Of a stretch of DNA of 64,000 nt, positions 44,109-52,978 are shown one piece after another (the first letter of the stretch is position 1; each line of letters opens with the position of its first letter). The translations under genes were made by a program, and so were the position numbers. This stretch comes from Bacteroidales bacterium UBA3754 (GTDB taxonomy: Bacteria; Bacteroidota; Bacteroidia; Bacteroidales; UBA1715): assembly GCA_002371705.1 (NCBI GenBank), contig DFGI01000080.1, forward strand, positions 38,402-102,401, given 5' to 3'. Under the pieces are notes generated by a model. That model saw only the letters and a list, made by a program, of their open reading frames with translations. It was not told the DNA's origin and ran no database searches.

Positions 44109-44804
44109 TTATTTACCTAACTTAAATTGAACAGGTAAGTTAAAATACACCGGCACTTTTTCACCTGCTTGTTCTCCTGGTTCAAATGTTGGCAATTTTG
44201 CCACAACATCCAGCGCAGCCTTGTCCAACAAAGGATGAACAGATTTCAAAATTTCAGGATTTACCGCCTTTCCGTGTTTGTTTACAACGAATTTTACAAC
44301 AACCGTACCTTCTACTCCTAAATCAGCCGCATCCTGAGGATAATCAAGATTTTCACCGATGAATTTAATCAAAGCGCCCATACCACCCGGGAATCCTGGC
44401 ATTTTTTCTACACGGATGTGAACCTTTTCTTCAATTTCTTCCTCTTCACCAAAACCATAATCCTGTGGTTGAACTTCCTTATTCACATCATCATCGTTTG
44501 CTTTCATCATATTGGATTGGTCCTCTTCGGGGTCTTCAACCTCCGTAATATCTTCTGACTGAGGAGGTTCTGGCAATTCTGGCTTTGGTGGTTCAGGTTC
44601 TGGTTGTTGTTCCTCACGGGTTACCTCAACCATTTCCATATCGTCTTCAGCCACAACTTCGCCACGACTTACTGCCGTATTCGATTCACTTACTCCCAAT
44701 TCGAATGCTCCTAATACCACTAAAAGCACCACAACGAAGCCTATCTCTTTGAATATAAATCTCTTATCCTCGAGATTCGCTTTTTCGCTTTTCTTTATTT
44801 CCAT
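44109..44804 (-). CDS. Energy transducer TonB
   Basis: A 231-residue inner-membrane protein. One membrane segment (IGFVVVLLVVLGAFELGV, ~residues 21-38) is followed by a Glu/Pro-rich spacer (EEQQPEPEPPKPELPEPPQ) and a C-terminal TonB domain (~150-231: GVEGTVVVKFVVNKHGKAVNPEILKS, LPTFEPGEQAGEKVPVYFNLPVQF). It carries proton-motive energy to outer-membrane TonB-dependent transporters. It stands apart from the exbBD-tonB operon at 46.7-48.5 kb, giving two TonB-type proteins in this window. frr starts 3 bases downstream. Confidence 0.9.
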   Translation of the reverse strand: MEIKKSEKANLEDKRFIFKEIGFVVVLLVVLGAFELGVSESNTAVSRGEVVAEDDMEMVEVTREEQQPEPEPPKPELPEPPQSEDITEVEDPEEDQSNMMKANDDDVNKEVQPQDYGFGEEEEIEEKVHIRVEKMPGFPGGMGALIKFIGENLDYPQDAADLGVEGTVVVKFVVNKHGKAVNPEILKSVHPLLDKAALDVVAKLPTFEPGEQAGEKVPVYFNLPVQFKLGK

Positions 44805-44833
44805 TACTCTGAGTTTTTATGTCAAAATTTTTG

Positions 44834-44863
44834 CTAAAAATAATAAATCCTTTTGGATTTATT
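44834..44863 (-). terminator. Terminator after radA
   Basis: AATAAATCC / GGATTTATT with loop TTTT, followed on the minus strand by ATTTTT. It lies between radA and the downstream tonB. Confidence 0.65.
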
Positions 44864-44888
44864 AAAGGCTTTCAATTTTTTTTTCTGT

Positions 44889-46247
44889 TTATTCACTTTG
44901 CTTTTTGAATATTTCCCTGAAAGTACTGTCGATTCGCGAACAGCTAACCACCTCACATTGTGATTTATGCGTGGTTTCAACCGACGGCACGAACATTTTT
45001 TTTATTCCAAGTTTTGAAGACTCCTTTATCCGCTTTTCTATTTGTGAAACCGAACGAATTTCACCCGTCAATCCAACTTCTCCCGCAAAACAAAAGTTAT
45101 TGGGAATATAAAAATCGAACAGTGATGACAAAATCGCCGCAACCACCGCCAAATCAATGGCTGTGTCTTGTACGCGAATGCCTCCAGCAACATTCACAAA
45201 TACATCTTTTGTGTATATTTTTACCCCCAAACGTTTCTCTATCACCGCCAGCAACATATTGAGCCGTTTGCCATCGAATCCGTTTACCGTACGTTGCGGT
45301 GTGCCGTATGCAGCTGTACTCACAAGTGCCTGAACCTCAATCATCAGCGGACGAATTCCTTCCATAACCGAAGCAACAGCAACCCCACTCAATTTTTCTG
45401 GATTTCCACTCAACATTATTTCCGAGGGATTTGCAACTTCGCGCAAACCACTTTGCTCCATTTCGAAAATGCCGATTTCGGCTGTGGAGCCAAATCGGTT
45501 TTTATTGCTCCGCAAAATGCGGTACACATTCTGCATATCGCCTTCGAACTGCAACACCACATCGACCATGTGTTCCAAGATTTTTGGACCAGCTATGCTT
45601 CCTTCTTTGTTTATATGTCCGATGAGAATCATTGGCGTGTGCGTTTGTTTCGCCAATTCAATAAGCAGATTCGATGTCTCGCGGATTTGCGAAACGCTTC
45701 CCGGCGAAGCATCAATATCGGGATGCTTAAGCGTTTGCACAGAATCCACAATCACCAAATCGGGCGTGGAGTTCTTTATCTCTTGAATAATCGCCGCTAT
45801 GTTTGTTTCGCTATATATGTAGCAATTGTTTGACGGAACGTTGAGCCGTTGTGCCCGTAGGAAAATCTGCTGTGGACTTTCCTCGCCAGACACATACAAC
45901 ACTTTTTTATTCAAATTGACAGCAACCTGCAAGAGCAACGTTGATTTTCCGATGCCAGGTTCTCCGCCGAGCAATATCACCGAACCGGGAACAATTCCTC
46001 CACCAACCACTTGGTCAAGTTCGTGGATTCTCGTTGGTATTCTGTCCAATTTTTCAGTCTTAATTTCCGACAGAACAATTGGTCGAGCCGAGGAAGATGG
46101 GACATATTGCGAGCTGGTTTTCACCGAAGATTCTATGACTTCCTCTTCAAATGAATTCCATGCGCCACACGAAGTGCATTTTCCCATCCATTTGGGAGAT
46201 TGCGCCCCGCAACTCTTACAAACAAAAACTGTTTTTGATTTTGCCAC
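44889..46247 (-). CDS. radA: DNA repair protein RadA
   Basis: A 452-residue protein. The N-terminal zinc finger has C10-x2-C13 and C24-x2-C27 (FVCKSCGAQSPKWMGKCTSC). The RecA-like core has Walker A GGEPGIGKST near residue 93 and the RadA motif KNRFG in RSNKNRFGSTAEIG. The C-terminal Lon-like domain has FVNVAGGIRVQDTAIDLAV and GEVGLTGEIRSV. It processes recombination intermediates as a branch-migration motor. It starts 4 bases after the lipoprotein gene, and the two probably share a promoter at 46673. Confidence 0.96.
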   Translation of the reverse strand: MAKSKTVFVCKSCGAQSPKWMGKCTSCGAWNSFEEEVIESSVKTSSQYVPSSSARPIVLSEIKTEKLDRIPTRIHELDQVVGGGIVPGSVILLGGEPGIGKSTLLLQVAVNLNKKVLYVSGEESPQQIFLRAQRLNVPSNNCYIYSETNIAAIIQEIKNSTPDLVIVDSVQTLKHPDIDASPGSVSQIRETSNLLIELAKQTHTPMILIGHINKEGSIAGPKILEHMVDVVLQFEGDMQNVYRILRSNKNRFGSTAEIGIFEMEQSGLREVANPSEIMLSGNPEKLSGVAVASVMEGIRPLMIEVQALVSTAAYGTPQRTVNGFDGKRLNMLLAVIEKRLGVKIYTKDVFVNVAGGIRVQDTAIDLAVVAAILSSLFDFYIPNNFCFAGEVGLTGEIRSVSQIEKRIKESSKLGIKKMFVPSVETTHKSQCEVVSCSRIDSTFREIFKKQSE

Positions 46248-46251
46248 CGAC

Positions 46252-46653
46252 CTACTTCTTCAAAAATTCTCTACGCAAAAATGCGCCCTTTTGAGAGCCG
46301 TCGGGAAATTCCAATCGCTGAATAATCAACTTCTTATTATTCAGTTTTTCTATCTTCCAATTGCCATCCAAACCACCAACACTACCACCTATTTTCAAAT
46401 ACGGGGTCACCAATGAGCGGGTAAAAATCTCCCATTCACCGTGTTGTGCAGATTGACCGCTATTTAAGACAGGATCATATTTCACATGTAAATCGCCACC
46501 AGAATAAAACACCCACGAAGCCGTGTCAACCCAACCGCAATCTCCAACCGAAATCAACGACCATTCCCCGACAATCTTAGATTCCGCACGCTTTCCACAA
46601 CTTGTTCCCAACAAGAGTAATGCCGATATAATTAATAGTACATATTTTTTCAT
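46252..46653 (-). CDS. Lipocalin-like lipoprotein
   Basis: A 133-residue lipoprotein with a clear lipobox (MKKYVLLIISALLLLGTSC). The mature part has the small beta-barrel pattern of Bacteroidota lipocalin-like domains (KIVGEWSLISV, GEWEIFTRSLVTPYLKIGG, NNKKLIIQRLE). The ligand is unknown. It has its own TAnnTTTG box and lies 4 bases before radA. Confidence 0.75.
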   Translation of the reverse strand: MKKYVLLIISALLLLGTSCGKRAESKIVGEWSLISVGDCGWVDTASWVFYSGGDLHVKYDPVLNSGQSAQHGEWEIFTRSLVTPYLKIGGSVGGLDGNWKIEKLNNKKLIIQRLEFPDGSQKGAFLRREFLKK

Positions 46654-46672
46654 AGCATAGAAATTTGATTGT

Positions 46673-46680
46673 CAAATGTA
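46673..46680 (-). promoter_or_regulatory. TAnnTTTG promoter box for lipoprotein-radA
   Basis: The minus strand reads TACATTTG, 20 bases before the ATG at 46653. It suggests that radA can be transcribed independently of the upstream exb operon. Confidence 0.45.
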
Positions 46681-46686
46681 CAAAAT

Positions 46687-47448
46687 TTATTTAGACATTG
46701 TGTACTCGTATGTAATTTTTGCATACCGAATTTCTTTTGAATCAGGTTGGAACGTAGTTTTCTTGGCCGCTGCCTTTGCCGCTTCAATGCAACTTTGTTC
46801 CGACAATGCGGTTTCTACTTTTTTAATATCAACCACATTTCCTTGTGAATTGACTGTTACCGTCAAAACAATTGGATTGTCGCAATTTTGCGTATTCGTT
46901 GGTTTCACCAAATGAACGGCATCGCTGTTTCCATACGGATTTCCTGGGTTTCCTTTTGTGTTACCAGTATTTCCGCTACCATTGGGATTTCCTGGCGTAC
47001 CCGACTCCGAACCTGTCGATGAATTACCGGCAGAGCCTTCACTTCCTGTGCCGCCACCTTGATTCATTCTTCCAGCAAGAGCGTCCATTTTTGCCTTAAA
47101 CTCTTCTTCCTGACGAATACGTTCCTGTTCCTCTGGTGAAATTTCCGGTGTTGTTTCATCCACCGTTGTTTTGGACGCATGTACAGGAATTGACGGCGTC
47201 GCATCTTGCGTAACCACTGGTGATTCATTCACTTGCGGAGTGCTTGCTGTTGGCGTGGAAACAGCCGATTCAGCTGCTCCATCGGAGTCTCCAACAACTA
47301 AATCTCCGAAATCAACAAGAATACCATCAGGCTCAGGGAACTCAACCTTTGGCGGAGCAAATCCAAACAACAACAATATCAGCAGAACAATGCCATGGAC
47401 GACGATTGTTCCGATAATACCATACGTGTTGTTTTTTTCTAACTTCAT
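46687..47448 (-). CDS. TonB/TolA-like protein of the exbBD operon
   Basis: 253 residues from ATG 47448 (MKLEKNNTYGIIGTIVVHGIVLLILLLFGF), one base past the exbD stop; a longer frame from 47496 would run into exbD. One membrane segment at ~12-32 is followed by a spacer with a charged helix (EEQERIRQEEEFKAKMDAL) and a Gly/Ser/Asn-rich linker (GGGTGSEGSAGNSSTGSESG). The C-terminal domain is TonB-like (NCDNPIVLTVTVNSQGNVVDI, CIEAAKAAAKKTTFQPDS). The Gly-rich spacer differs from the Pro/Glu-rich TonB at 44.1 kb. It could work with ExbBD as TonB or as a TolA equivalent. Confidence 0.85.
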   Translation of the reverse strand: MKLEKNNTYGIIGTIVVHGIVLLILLLFGFAPPKVEFPEPDGILVDFGDLVVGDSDGAAESAVSTPTASTPQVNESPVVTQDATPSIPVHASKTTVDETTPEISPEEQERIRQEEEFKAKMDALAGRMNQGGGTGSEGSAGNSSTGSESGTPGNPNGSGNTGNTKGNPGNPYGNSDAVHLVKPTNTQNCDNPIVLTVTVNSQGNVVDIKKVETALSEQSCIEAAKAAAKKTTFQPDSKEIRYAKITYEYTMSK

Positions 47449-47449
47449 T

Positions 47450-47839
47450 TTACGGTTGAGTTGCCAATGTAAATTTCCAACGATTTCTATTCGCAATTTC
47501 CATTATTTTCACCGTTTCACCAGTCGGCACGTCTTTGTCAACTCGAAGAACGATTGCGGGTTCTTCCTGACCAGCAAGTTCTTGACGTAACCGTGGTTCA
47601 ACTTGTTCAAATGGTAAAACGTCAGTATTCACCGCATATTGCCCTGCCGCATTGATGGAAACTGAAACGTGTGGTATCAGTTTCACCTGCGACGAACTTT
47701 GTGGCAACGTGACCTGCAAGCCGTTTGGCGCGATTTGCGTCGATGTCACCATAAAAAATATCAGCAATAGAAACACAATGTCCGTCATCGACGACATATT
47801 GAAACTTGTTCCTATCTTATTTCTTGCAACTATTGCCAT
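47450..47839 (-). CDS. exbD: Biopolymer transporter ExbD/TolR family protein
   Basis: A 129-residue protein with one N-terminal membrane segment (SSMTDIVFLLLIFFMVTSTQ) holding the conserved membrane Asp that carries protons, then a small periplasmic domain (AIVLRVDKDVPTGETVKIMEIANR). It forms the inner-membrane motor with ExbB. Its start overlaps the exbB stop by one base (TAATG), and the tonB-like gene begins one base after its own stop, so the three are tightly coupled. Confidence 0.92.
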   Translation of the reverse strand: MAIVARNKIGTSFNMSSMTDIVFLLLIFFMVTSTQIAPNGLQVTLPQSSSQVKLIPHVSVSINAAGQYAVNTDVLPFEQVEPRLRQELAGQEEPAIVLRVDKDVPTGETVKIMEIANRNRWKFTLATQP

Positions 47840-48549
47840 TATGCCACAGGTTCGTTAAGCAAATCCATAAATTCCGTTGTGCGGAGTTCAAGTTTATTGA
47901 CAACCTTTCCAATCTCCGCAACTAAAATATTGTAGCCCAGCATGGCAATCACACCAACGATAAGACCAGCGACTGTCGTTACCATTGCAGTGTAGATACC
48001 GTTCGACAACATTGCGATGCTGAAGTTTCCACCTGCGTTCGCCATATCGTAGAAGGCGGTAATCATACCCAACACAGTTCCCAAGAAACCAATCATTGGT
48101 CCCACGCTCGAAATTGTTGCCAACATTGGCAATCCCTTTTCAAGATTCGCAACTTCGAGTTTTCCAACATTCTCTATCGCTTCGCGTACGTCGGCAAGCG
48201 GTTTCCCGATACGGGAGATTCCTTTGTCAATCATGCGAGCGACAGGCGAATCGGTGCCTTGACAACGAATATGGGCTTCCTCGATTTTGCCTTGTGCCAC
48301 GAAGTTCTTCACTTCGTTCATAAAGTTCACATCTTCTTTTGCAGCCTTGGTAATTGCAAAGGCACGTTCAACGATAATATATACTGCCACGATAGAAAAC
48401 AAAGCGAGGAAAATCATTATCCAGCCACCTTTTACTGCCATGTTCCAAAACGTCAGTTCATCAGCAGCTGGGGCTGCTTGTGCGGCAACATCAGCGGTCT
48501 GAGTGACCGCTATGTCCGCCAAAAATTGTACTATTGATGCTAACACCAT
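47839..48549 (-). CDS. exbB: MotA/TolQ/ExbB proton channel family protein
   Basis: A 236-residue inner-membrane protein with three membrane segments (~residues 32-54, 135-160 and 175-200) and the family block VGPMIGFLGTVLGMITAFYDMANAGG. The N-terminus is Ala-rich (DIAVTQTADVAAQAAPAADE). With ExbD it makes the ion-driven motor that energises TonB. Its ATG lies 3 bases after the nhaD stop, so it belongs to the nhaD operon. Confidence 0.93.
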   Translation of the reverse strand: MVLASIVQFLADIAVTQTADVAAQAAPAADELTFWNMAVKGGWIMIFLALFSIVAVYIIVERAFAITKAAKEDVNFMNEVKNFVAQGKIEEAHIRCQGTDSPVARMIDKGISRIGKPLADVREAIENVGKLEVANLEKGLPMLATISSVGPMIGFLGTVLGMITAFYDMANAGGNFSIAMLSNGIYTAMVTTVAGLIVGVIAMLGYNILVAEIGKVVNKLELRTTEFMDLLNEPVA

Positions 48550-48552
48550 AAA

Positions 48553-49839
48553 TTATAAACCTAAATAAATACAAAATGCACCAGCTAAGTAACCTACAAG
48601 AGCCAACCAGCTAATGTGTTTCAAATACCAAATGAAGTCGATTTTTTCCAATCCCATTGCAGCAACACCGGCAGCAGAACCGATAATCAAAATAGAGCCA
48701 CCAGTTCCCGCACAGTACGCAAGCATGTGCCAGAATGTTCCGTCAACTGCGAAATCTGCAACAGATGGGTCAATTAAATACATTTTCATTGAAGCGGCTA
48801 CAAGTGGCACATTGTCGATAATTGACGACAAAACACCAATAACAGTGTCAATTACGTAAATATTTCCACCTGTCACCTCGCGCAACCATACCGAAAGTTT
48901 TCCCAACTGACCTGCGGCACCAAGAGCTCCAACAGCAGTCAAAATACCAAGGAAGAAGAAAATCGTTGGAGTTTCAACGTGTTTTAGAATGTGAACAACA
49001 GTCAAACGTTTTTTAATTTCCCATGATTTTTTCTTGTGCATAAGTTCGGTAACCATCCACATAACGCCCAAGCCAAGCAACATTCCCATGTATGGAGGCA
49101 AGTGAGTGATTGTTTTGAAAACAGGAACGAACAACAACAAACCTACGCCCAAAATCAACAATGCCATTTGTTCACCCGGAGTGGTGATTGATTCTGCTTC
49201 TTCGCTTTCTTCGGGACGTTCAATTTCACCTTTCAAAGTGAATGACAAAATAATCAACGGAACAATCATCGAAACCAAACTTGGAAGTATGATACCCATA
49301 ATGATTTTTGCTGCAGTAATTTGTCCGCCAATCCACAACATAATTGTCGTAACATCGCCGATTGGTGACCATGCGCCGCCGGCATTTGCGGCAATAACCA
49401 CGATACTTGCGTAAGTCCAACGGGTGTGTTGGTCATTTATAAGTTTTCGTAAAAGCGAAAGAATTACAATTGTTGTTGTAAGGTTGTCAAGCACAGCCGA
49501 CATAAAGAATGTCAGGAAGCTAAGAATCCACAACAATTTAACTTTGCTTGTGGCGGTAATTCTGTCGGTAATGATTTTGAAACCATTATGACGGTCAACA
49601 ATTTCCACAATCGTCATTGCGGCAAACAGGAAGAACAGCGTCTGTGCCGTTTCAGCCAAATTTTCGTTTAACGCTTCTCCAACTGAATGCGGGTCGTTGC
49701 CTCCAAACAAAATGAAAACTGCCCAAGTTAATACACCAATCAACAAAGCCGAAGCAGCCTTGTCAATTTTTAATGGATGTTCCAATGCTATGCAAAGATA
49801 GCCAAGAACAAAAATCACAACCATTGCTACTGAATACAT
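48553..49839 (-). CDS. nhaD: Sodium:proton antiporter NhaD
   Basis: A 428-residue membrane protein with about 11-13 hydrophobic segments. Family blocks are DRHNGFKIITDRI, SAVLDNLTTTIVILSLLRKL and NAGGAWSPIGDVTTIMLWIGGQI, with DNVPLVAASMKMY in the second half. It exchanges Na+ (or Li+) for protons across the inner membrane. A TAnnTTTG box lies 34 bases upstream, and exbB starts 3 bases after its stop, so it appears to head an nhaD-exbB-exbD-tonB operon. Confidence 0.93.
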   Translation of the reverse strand: MYSVAMVVIFVLGYLCIALEHPLKIDKAASALLIGVLTWAVFILFGGNDPHSVGEALNENLAETAQTLFFLFAAMTIVEIVDRHNGFKIITDRITATSKVKLLWILSFLTFFMSAVLDNLTTTIVILSLLRKLINDQHTRWTYASIVVIAANAGGAWSPIGDVTTIMLWIGGQITAAKIIMGIILPSLVSMIVPLIILSFTLKGEIERPEESEEAESITTPGEQMALLILGVGLLLFVPVFKTITHLPPYMGMLLGLGVMWMVTELMHKKKSWEIKKRLTVVHILKHVETPTIFFFLGILTAVGALGAAGQLGKLSVWLREVTGGNIYVIDTVIGVLSSIIDNVPLVAASMKMYLIDPSVADFAVDGTFWHMLAYCAGTGGSILIIGSAAGVAAMGLEKIDFIWYLKHISWLALVGYLAGAFCIYLGL

Positions 49840-49872
49840 ATCTATAATACATTAAAAGTTTTACTACGCAGG

Positions 49873-49880
49873 CAAAAATA
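49873..49880 (-). promoter_or_regulatory. TAnnTTTG promoter box for the nhaD-exbBD-tonB operon
   Basis: The minus strand reads TATTTTTG, 34 bases before the nhaD ATG. Confidence 0.5.
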
Positions 49881-49935
49881 CGTATTTTACGTAAATTATA
49901 ATTATAGACGAACGTTTTTCTGCAATAGAGCAACA

Positions 49936-51099
49936 TTATTTCCGACTCGTCGGACAATCTTTTTTCAAGAAAAACTCCGCCCGTGCAATAAAAACAGCTA
50001 TCAGCGACCACGTCGTTGCTAAAATTTGTTGTCCAAAAATTCCCGAAATTAACACAGCAAGCAACGCCATTGCGGCAGTAAACACAAAATACCATTTCAA
50101 TACATTGCGCCACGGACGTACCAGCCACGCCACAGAAAACAACACGTGCGTTGGCATCAACCACAACAAATTGAAGTTCGGGAACACCGCCGAATGTACG
50201 CTAAAACAAGAAATATATGTAATGACACATCCCAAGATTCCAGTAATGAAAAATAGCACCACGTCGCACCAAATCACACGTCTGCCAGTTTTTATTTCCC
50301 ACAACGACAAGAAAATCAGCATAATAGCGACAATCCACATTATCAAACAAGCATTGTTCCACACTGATGATTGCGCCACGGCAACCACAGGAAGAATTTC
50401 TGTTGTTTGCGAGACCAATTTTTTGCCGTCAACCGTTGCAAATTCAAGGGATTTTGCAAAATATTCCGGACTGAACATCATTCCCCGCGTCGAAGCTGTT
50501 TTATCGGCAGGAAGCCCCAACGCCAACTGTATGCCCATTCCTATCCACGAATTTTTATCGGAATATTGAAACACAACATTTTTCCACGTATCGGATTCGT
50601 AAGGTTCGTTCCATTGAACACGCGGCACAAACCGTTCTATAATATCGCGAAGGCGCGTCGCACAGTTGTCGTCGAAGAAATTATACAAATATTCTTTATT
50701 TTGCCTACGCAGATTCCACTGCAAATAGGAACAAATGTTCTTAATCTCGTCTGGCGTAAGATTTAGTTTATATTCCACAATGCCCCGACCCTCGGAAGAA
50801 TACACCCAATGCGTTATAAGAAACGATTGAGATTCAACGGAATAGAACATTTTTCCCGTTAGGAAATTTTTCACAAAATCAACATAATTATGTATGTAGA
50901 ACACGCCATAATCGAACACTTCGTCAATATGTTGGGTAGTGTCGCGCAAACGCAATGCTGCGTGACCGTATTGCGAATATATGTCGTTGCCCGGCGAACA
51001 CACCAGCACCGAAATTTCAGCTTGCTCCGAAGGATGGTACGCCGCCATCGTAGTTACAGATGCCACAAGCAACAATACTATTGTAAATAATCGCTTCAT
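49936..51099 (-). CDS. Lnb/DUF4105 family membrane protein (putative lipoprotein N-acyltransferase)
   Basis: A 387-residue protein with signal sequence MKRLFTIVLLLVASVTTMAAY. The DUF4105 domain follows (~residues 25-235): ISVLVCSPGNDIYSQYGHAALRL and EYLYNFFDDNCATRLRDII supply the conserved His and Cys expected of a papain-like acyltransferase. From ~250 there are five membrane segments. Proteins of this family have been proposed as Lnb, the enzyme that adds the third acyl chain to lipoproteins in Bacteroidota, which lack Lnt. This is recall, not a search result. It stands alone between nhaD and the divergent parA. Confidence 0.82.
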   Translation of the reverse strand: MKRLFTIVLLLVASVTTMAAYHPSEQAEISVLVCSPGNDIYSQYGHAALRLRDTTQHIDEVFDYGVFYIHNYVDFVKNFLTGKMFYSVESQSFLITHWVYSSEGRGIVEYKLNLTPDEIKNICSYLQWNLRRQNKEYLYNFFDDNCATRLRDIIERFVPRVQWNEPYESDTWKNVVFQYSDKNSWIGMGIQLALGLPADKTASTRGMMFSPEYFAKSLEFATVDGKKLVSQTTEILPVVAVAQSSVWNNACLIMWIVAIMLIFLSLWEIKTGRRVIWCDVVLFFITGILGCVITYISCFSVHSAVFPNFNLLWLMPTHVLFSVAWLVRPWRNVLKWYFVFTAAMALLAVLISGIFGQQILATTWSLIAVFIARAEFFLKKDCPTSRK

Positions 51100-51108
51100 A
51101 CGTTAATG

Positions 51109-51116
51109 CAAAAATA
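51109..51116 (-). promoter_or_regulatory. TAnnTTTG promoter box for the Lnb-like gene
   Basis: The minus strand reads TATTTTTG, 10 bases before the ATG at 51099. Confidence 0.4.
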
Positions 51117-51273
51117 ATAATTGTTTCACAATCAATCCATCAAAACCGACGACGAAATACAAAATACATTTCTGCATATTGTTGATAACTTTTTAACAAC
51201 TATAAATCAACCATTTAGAATTGATTTTACCCCAACATTGAAAAAGAGTACATTCGAGCACAAAGTTTTTTTG

Positions 51274-51281
51274 TATTTTTG
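51274..51281 (+). promoter_or_regulatory. TAnnTTTG promoter box for parAB
   Basis: TATTTTTG lies 28 bases before the ATG at 51309. It falls before or within the in-frame sequence upstream of that ATG and so supports the later start. Confidence 0.55.
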
Positions 51282-51308
51282 GAGCCTAATGCAAAAAAGA
51301 CAGTAGAA

Positions 51309-52097
51309 ATGGGAAAAGTTATTGCAGTTGCGAATCAGAAAGGCGGTGTAGGGAAAACGACTACGGCTATCAATTTGGGGGCGAGCCTTGCTGTTCTTGA
51401 ATATTCAGTCCTGATTGTGGATTTCGACCCGCAAGGGAACGCATCAACGGGTTTGGGAATAGACATAAAGGATGCCAATATGCTCGGAATTTACGAGTGT
51501 CTTGCTGGCAAATGTTCGCCGAAGGATGCAATCCGCCACTACGAAGAAATAGAAATGCTTGATATTTTGCCTGCAAACATTGATTTGGTGGGAATGGAAC
51601 TTGAGTTGGCGAATAACGAAAATCGCAACATGTTCCTGAAACAAGTGATTGACCAAGTGCGCAACAACTACGATTTCATTATAATTGACTGCACGCCTTC
51701 GTTGGGACTTTTGACGACAAATGCGCTCGCAGCCGCCGATTCGGTGTTGCTTGCCATCCAATGCGAATATTTCGCACTCGAAGGATTGACCCAACTGTTG
51801 AACACAATCAAATTAGTTCAGGACAATTTCAATCCATCGCTTTCGTACGAGGGATTCCTTATAACTATGTATGATGTTCGTCTTCGGTTGTCGAATATGG
51901 TTGTGAACGATGTCCGCAGCCATTTCGAAGATTTGATGTTCTCAACCATCATTCAGCGAAATGTGAAACTCGCCGAAGCTCCAAGTTTCCAAAAACCTAT
52001 CATTATGTACGATGCGACATCGATTGGAGCGAAGAATTACTTGAACTTGGCACAAGAATTATTACGTAGAAACAATTTACCAGAAACGAAACAATAA
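51309..52097 (+). CDS. parA: Chromosome partitioning ATPase ParA
   Basis: 262 residues from ATG 51309 (MGKVIAVANQKGGVGKTT); a longer frame from 51279 overlaps the promoter. The deviant Walker A is KGGVGKTT, Walker A' is VLIVDFDPQGNASTGLG, and Walker B is DFIIIDCTPSLGLLT. It is a nucleoid-bound ATPase (ParA/Soj) that moves ParB-parS complexes and so segregates chromosomes. The stop overlaps the parB start (TAATG). Confidence 0.95.
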   Translation: MGKVIAVANQKGGVGKTTTAINLGASLAVLEYSVLIVDFDPQGNASTGLGIDIKDANMLGIYECLAGKCSPKDAIRHYEEIEMLDILPANIDLVGMELELANNENRNMFLKQVIDQVRNNYDFIIIDCTPSLGLLTTNALAAADSVLLAIQCEYFALEGLTQLLNTIKLVQDNFNPSLSYEGFLITMYDVRLRLSNMVVNDVRSHFEDLMFSTIIQRNVKLAEAPSFQKPIIMYDATSIGAKNYLNLAQELLRRNNLPETKQ

Positions 52098-52978
52098 TGG
52101 CTGCAAAACCTTCAGGATTAGGAAAAGGATTGGGCGCACTTCTTGGTGACGCGAATTCCCCAATAAAAAACACAATTGTGAATCGTGCCGGAGTGCCGGA
52201 AATCGACATTGTAAAAATAACGCCGAACCCCGACCAACCACGAAAAACTTTTGACGAAATCGCATTACAGGATCTTGCGAATTCCATAAAGGAACACGGT
52301 GTGATTCAACCGATTACAATTCGCGAGGTTGGCGTTGACTCATATCAGATTATTTCGGGTGAACGCCGTTTTAGAGCGTCACAACTCGCTGGCAAGACAA
52401 AAATTCCTGCTTATATCCGCAAAGCCGACGACCAGCAATTGTTGGTGATGGGACTTGTGGAAAACCTTCAGCGTGAGGATCTCGACCCGATTGAAATAGC
52501 ACAATCATATCAACGATTGATAGAAGAAGGCAATTTAACCCAAGAAGAATTGGGCGAAAAAGTCGGGAAAAACCATGCAACAATTGCAAATTCACTCCGA
52601 TTGTTGAAACTTCCTCCTGAAATTCAAACAGGTTTGATAAACGGCGATATAAGTGAAGGCCACGCCAAAGCATTACTTTCGCTGAGCGATGAAAATCAAC
52701 AAAAGGAAATTTATAGCGAAATCATTGACAAAGGTCTTTCGGTTCGTGCAACCGAAGAACTTGTGAAACGGAAAAAAGAATCGTCGAAACAAGGTTCCAA
52801 GAAGGGAAATTCGTCGAAATCTAACGAACAAACCGAAATTCAGTCAAAACTTGAGTCGAAACTGAAAACAAAAGTTTCGTTGCAAGTTTCATCAAAAGGG
52901 AACGGAAAAATCACGATTCCATTCAAAAATTCCGACGAAATGAATGCAATTGTGGCATTGCTTGAGAAAATTCAATAA
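52097..52978 (+). CDS. parB: Chromosome partitioning protein ParB
   Basis: A 293-residue protein. The N-terminal GLGKGLGALLGD motif stimulates ParA. The CTPase/ParB core has PNPDQPRKTFDEIALQDLANSI, ISGERRFRASQLAG and LVENLQREDLDPIEIAQSYQRL. The helix-turn-helix is LTQEELGEKVGKNHATIANSLRLLKLP. A Ser/Lys-rich linker precedes a dimerisation domain of ~60 residues. It loads at parS as a CTP-dependent clamp. No parS was identified in the window. The stop overlaps the next gene's ATG. Confidence 0.95.
   Translation: MAAKPSGLGKGLGALLGDANSPIKNTIVNRAGVPEIDIVKITPNPDQPRKTFDEIALQDLANSIKEHGVIQPITIREVGVDSYQIISGERRFRASQLAGKTKIPAYIRKADDQQLLVMGLVENLQREDLDPIEIAQSYQRLIEEGNLTQEELGEKVGKNHATIANSLRLLKLPPEIQTGLINGDISEGHAKALLSLSDENQQKEIYSEIIDKGLSVRATEELVKRKKESSKQGSKKGNSSKSNEQTEIQSKLESKLKTKVSLQVSSKGNGKITIPFKNSDEMNAIVALLEKIQ

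Noticed and set aside
45168..45833. A 221-residue plus-strand open frame
   Set aside because: It lies antisense inside radA, whose motifs are unambiguous.
51100..51308. Possible parS site upstream of parA
   Set aside because: Only TTGTTTCACAA-like sequence was found near 51121; it lacks the palindromic GTTTCACGTGAAAC form.
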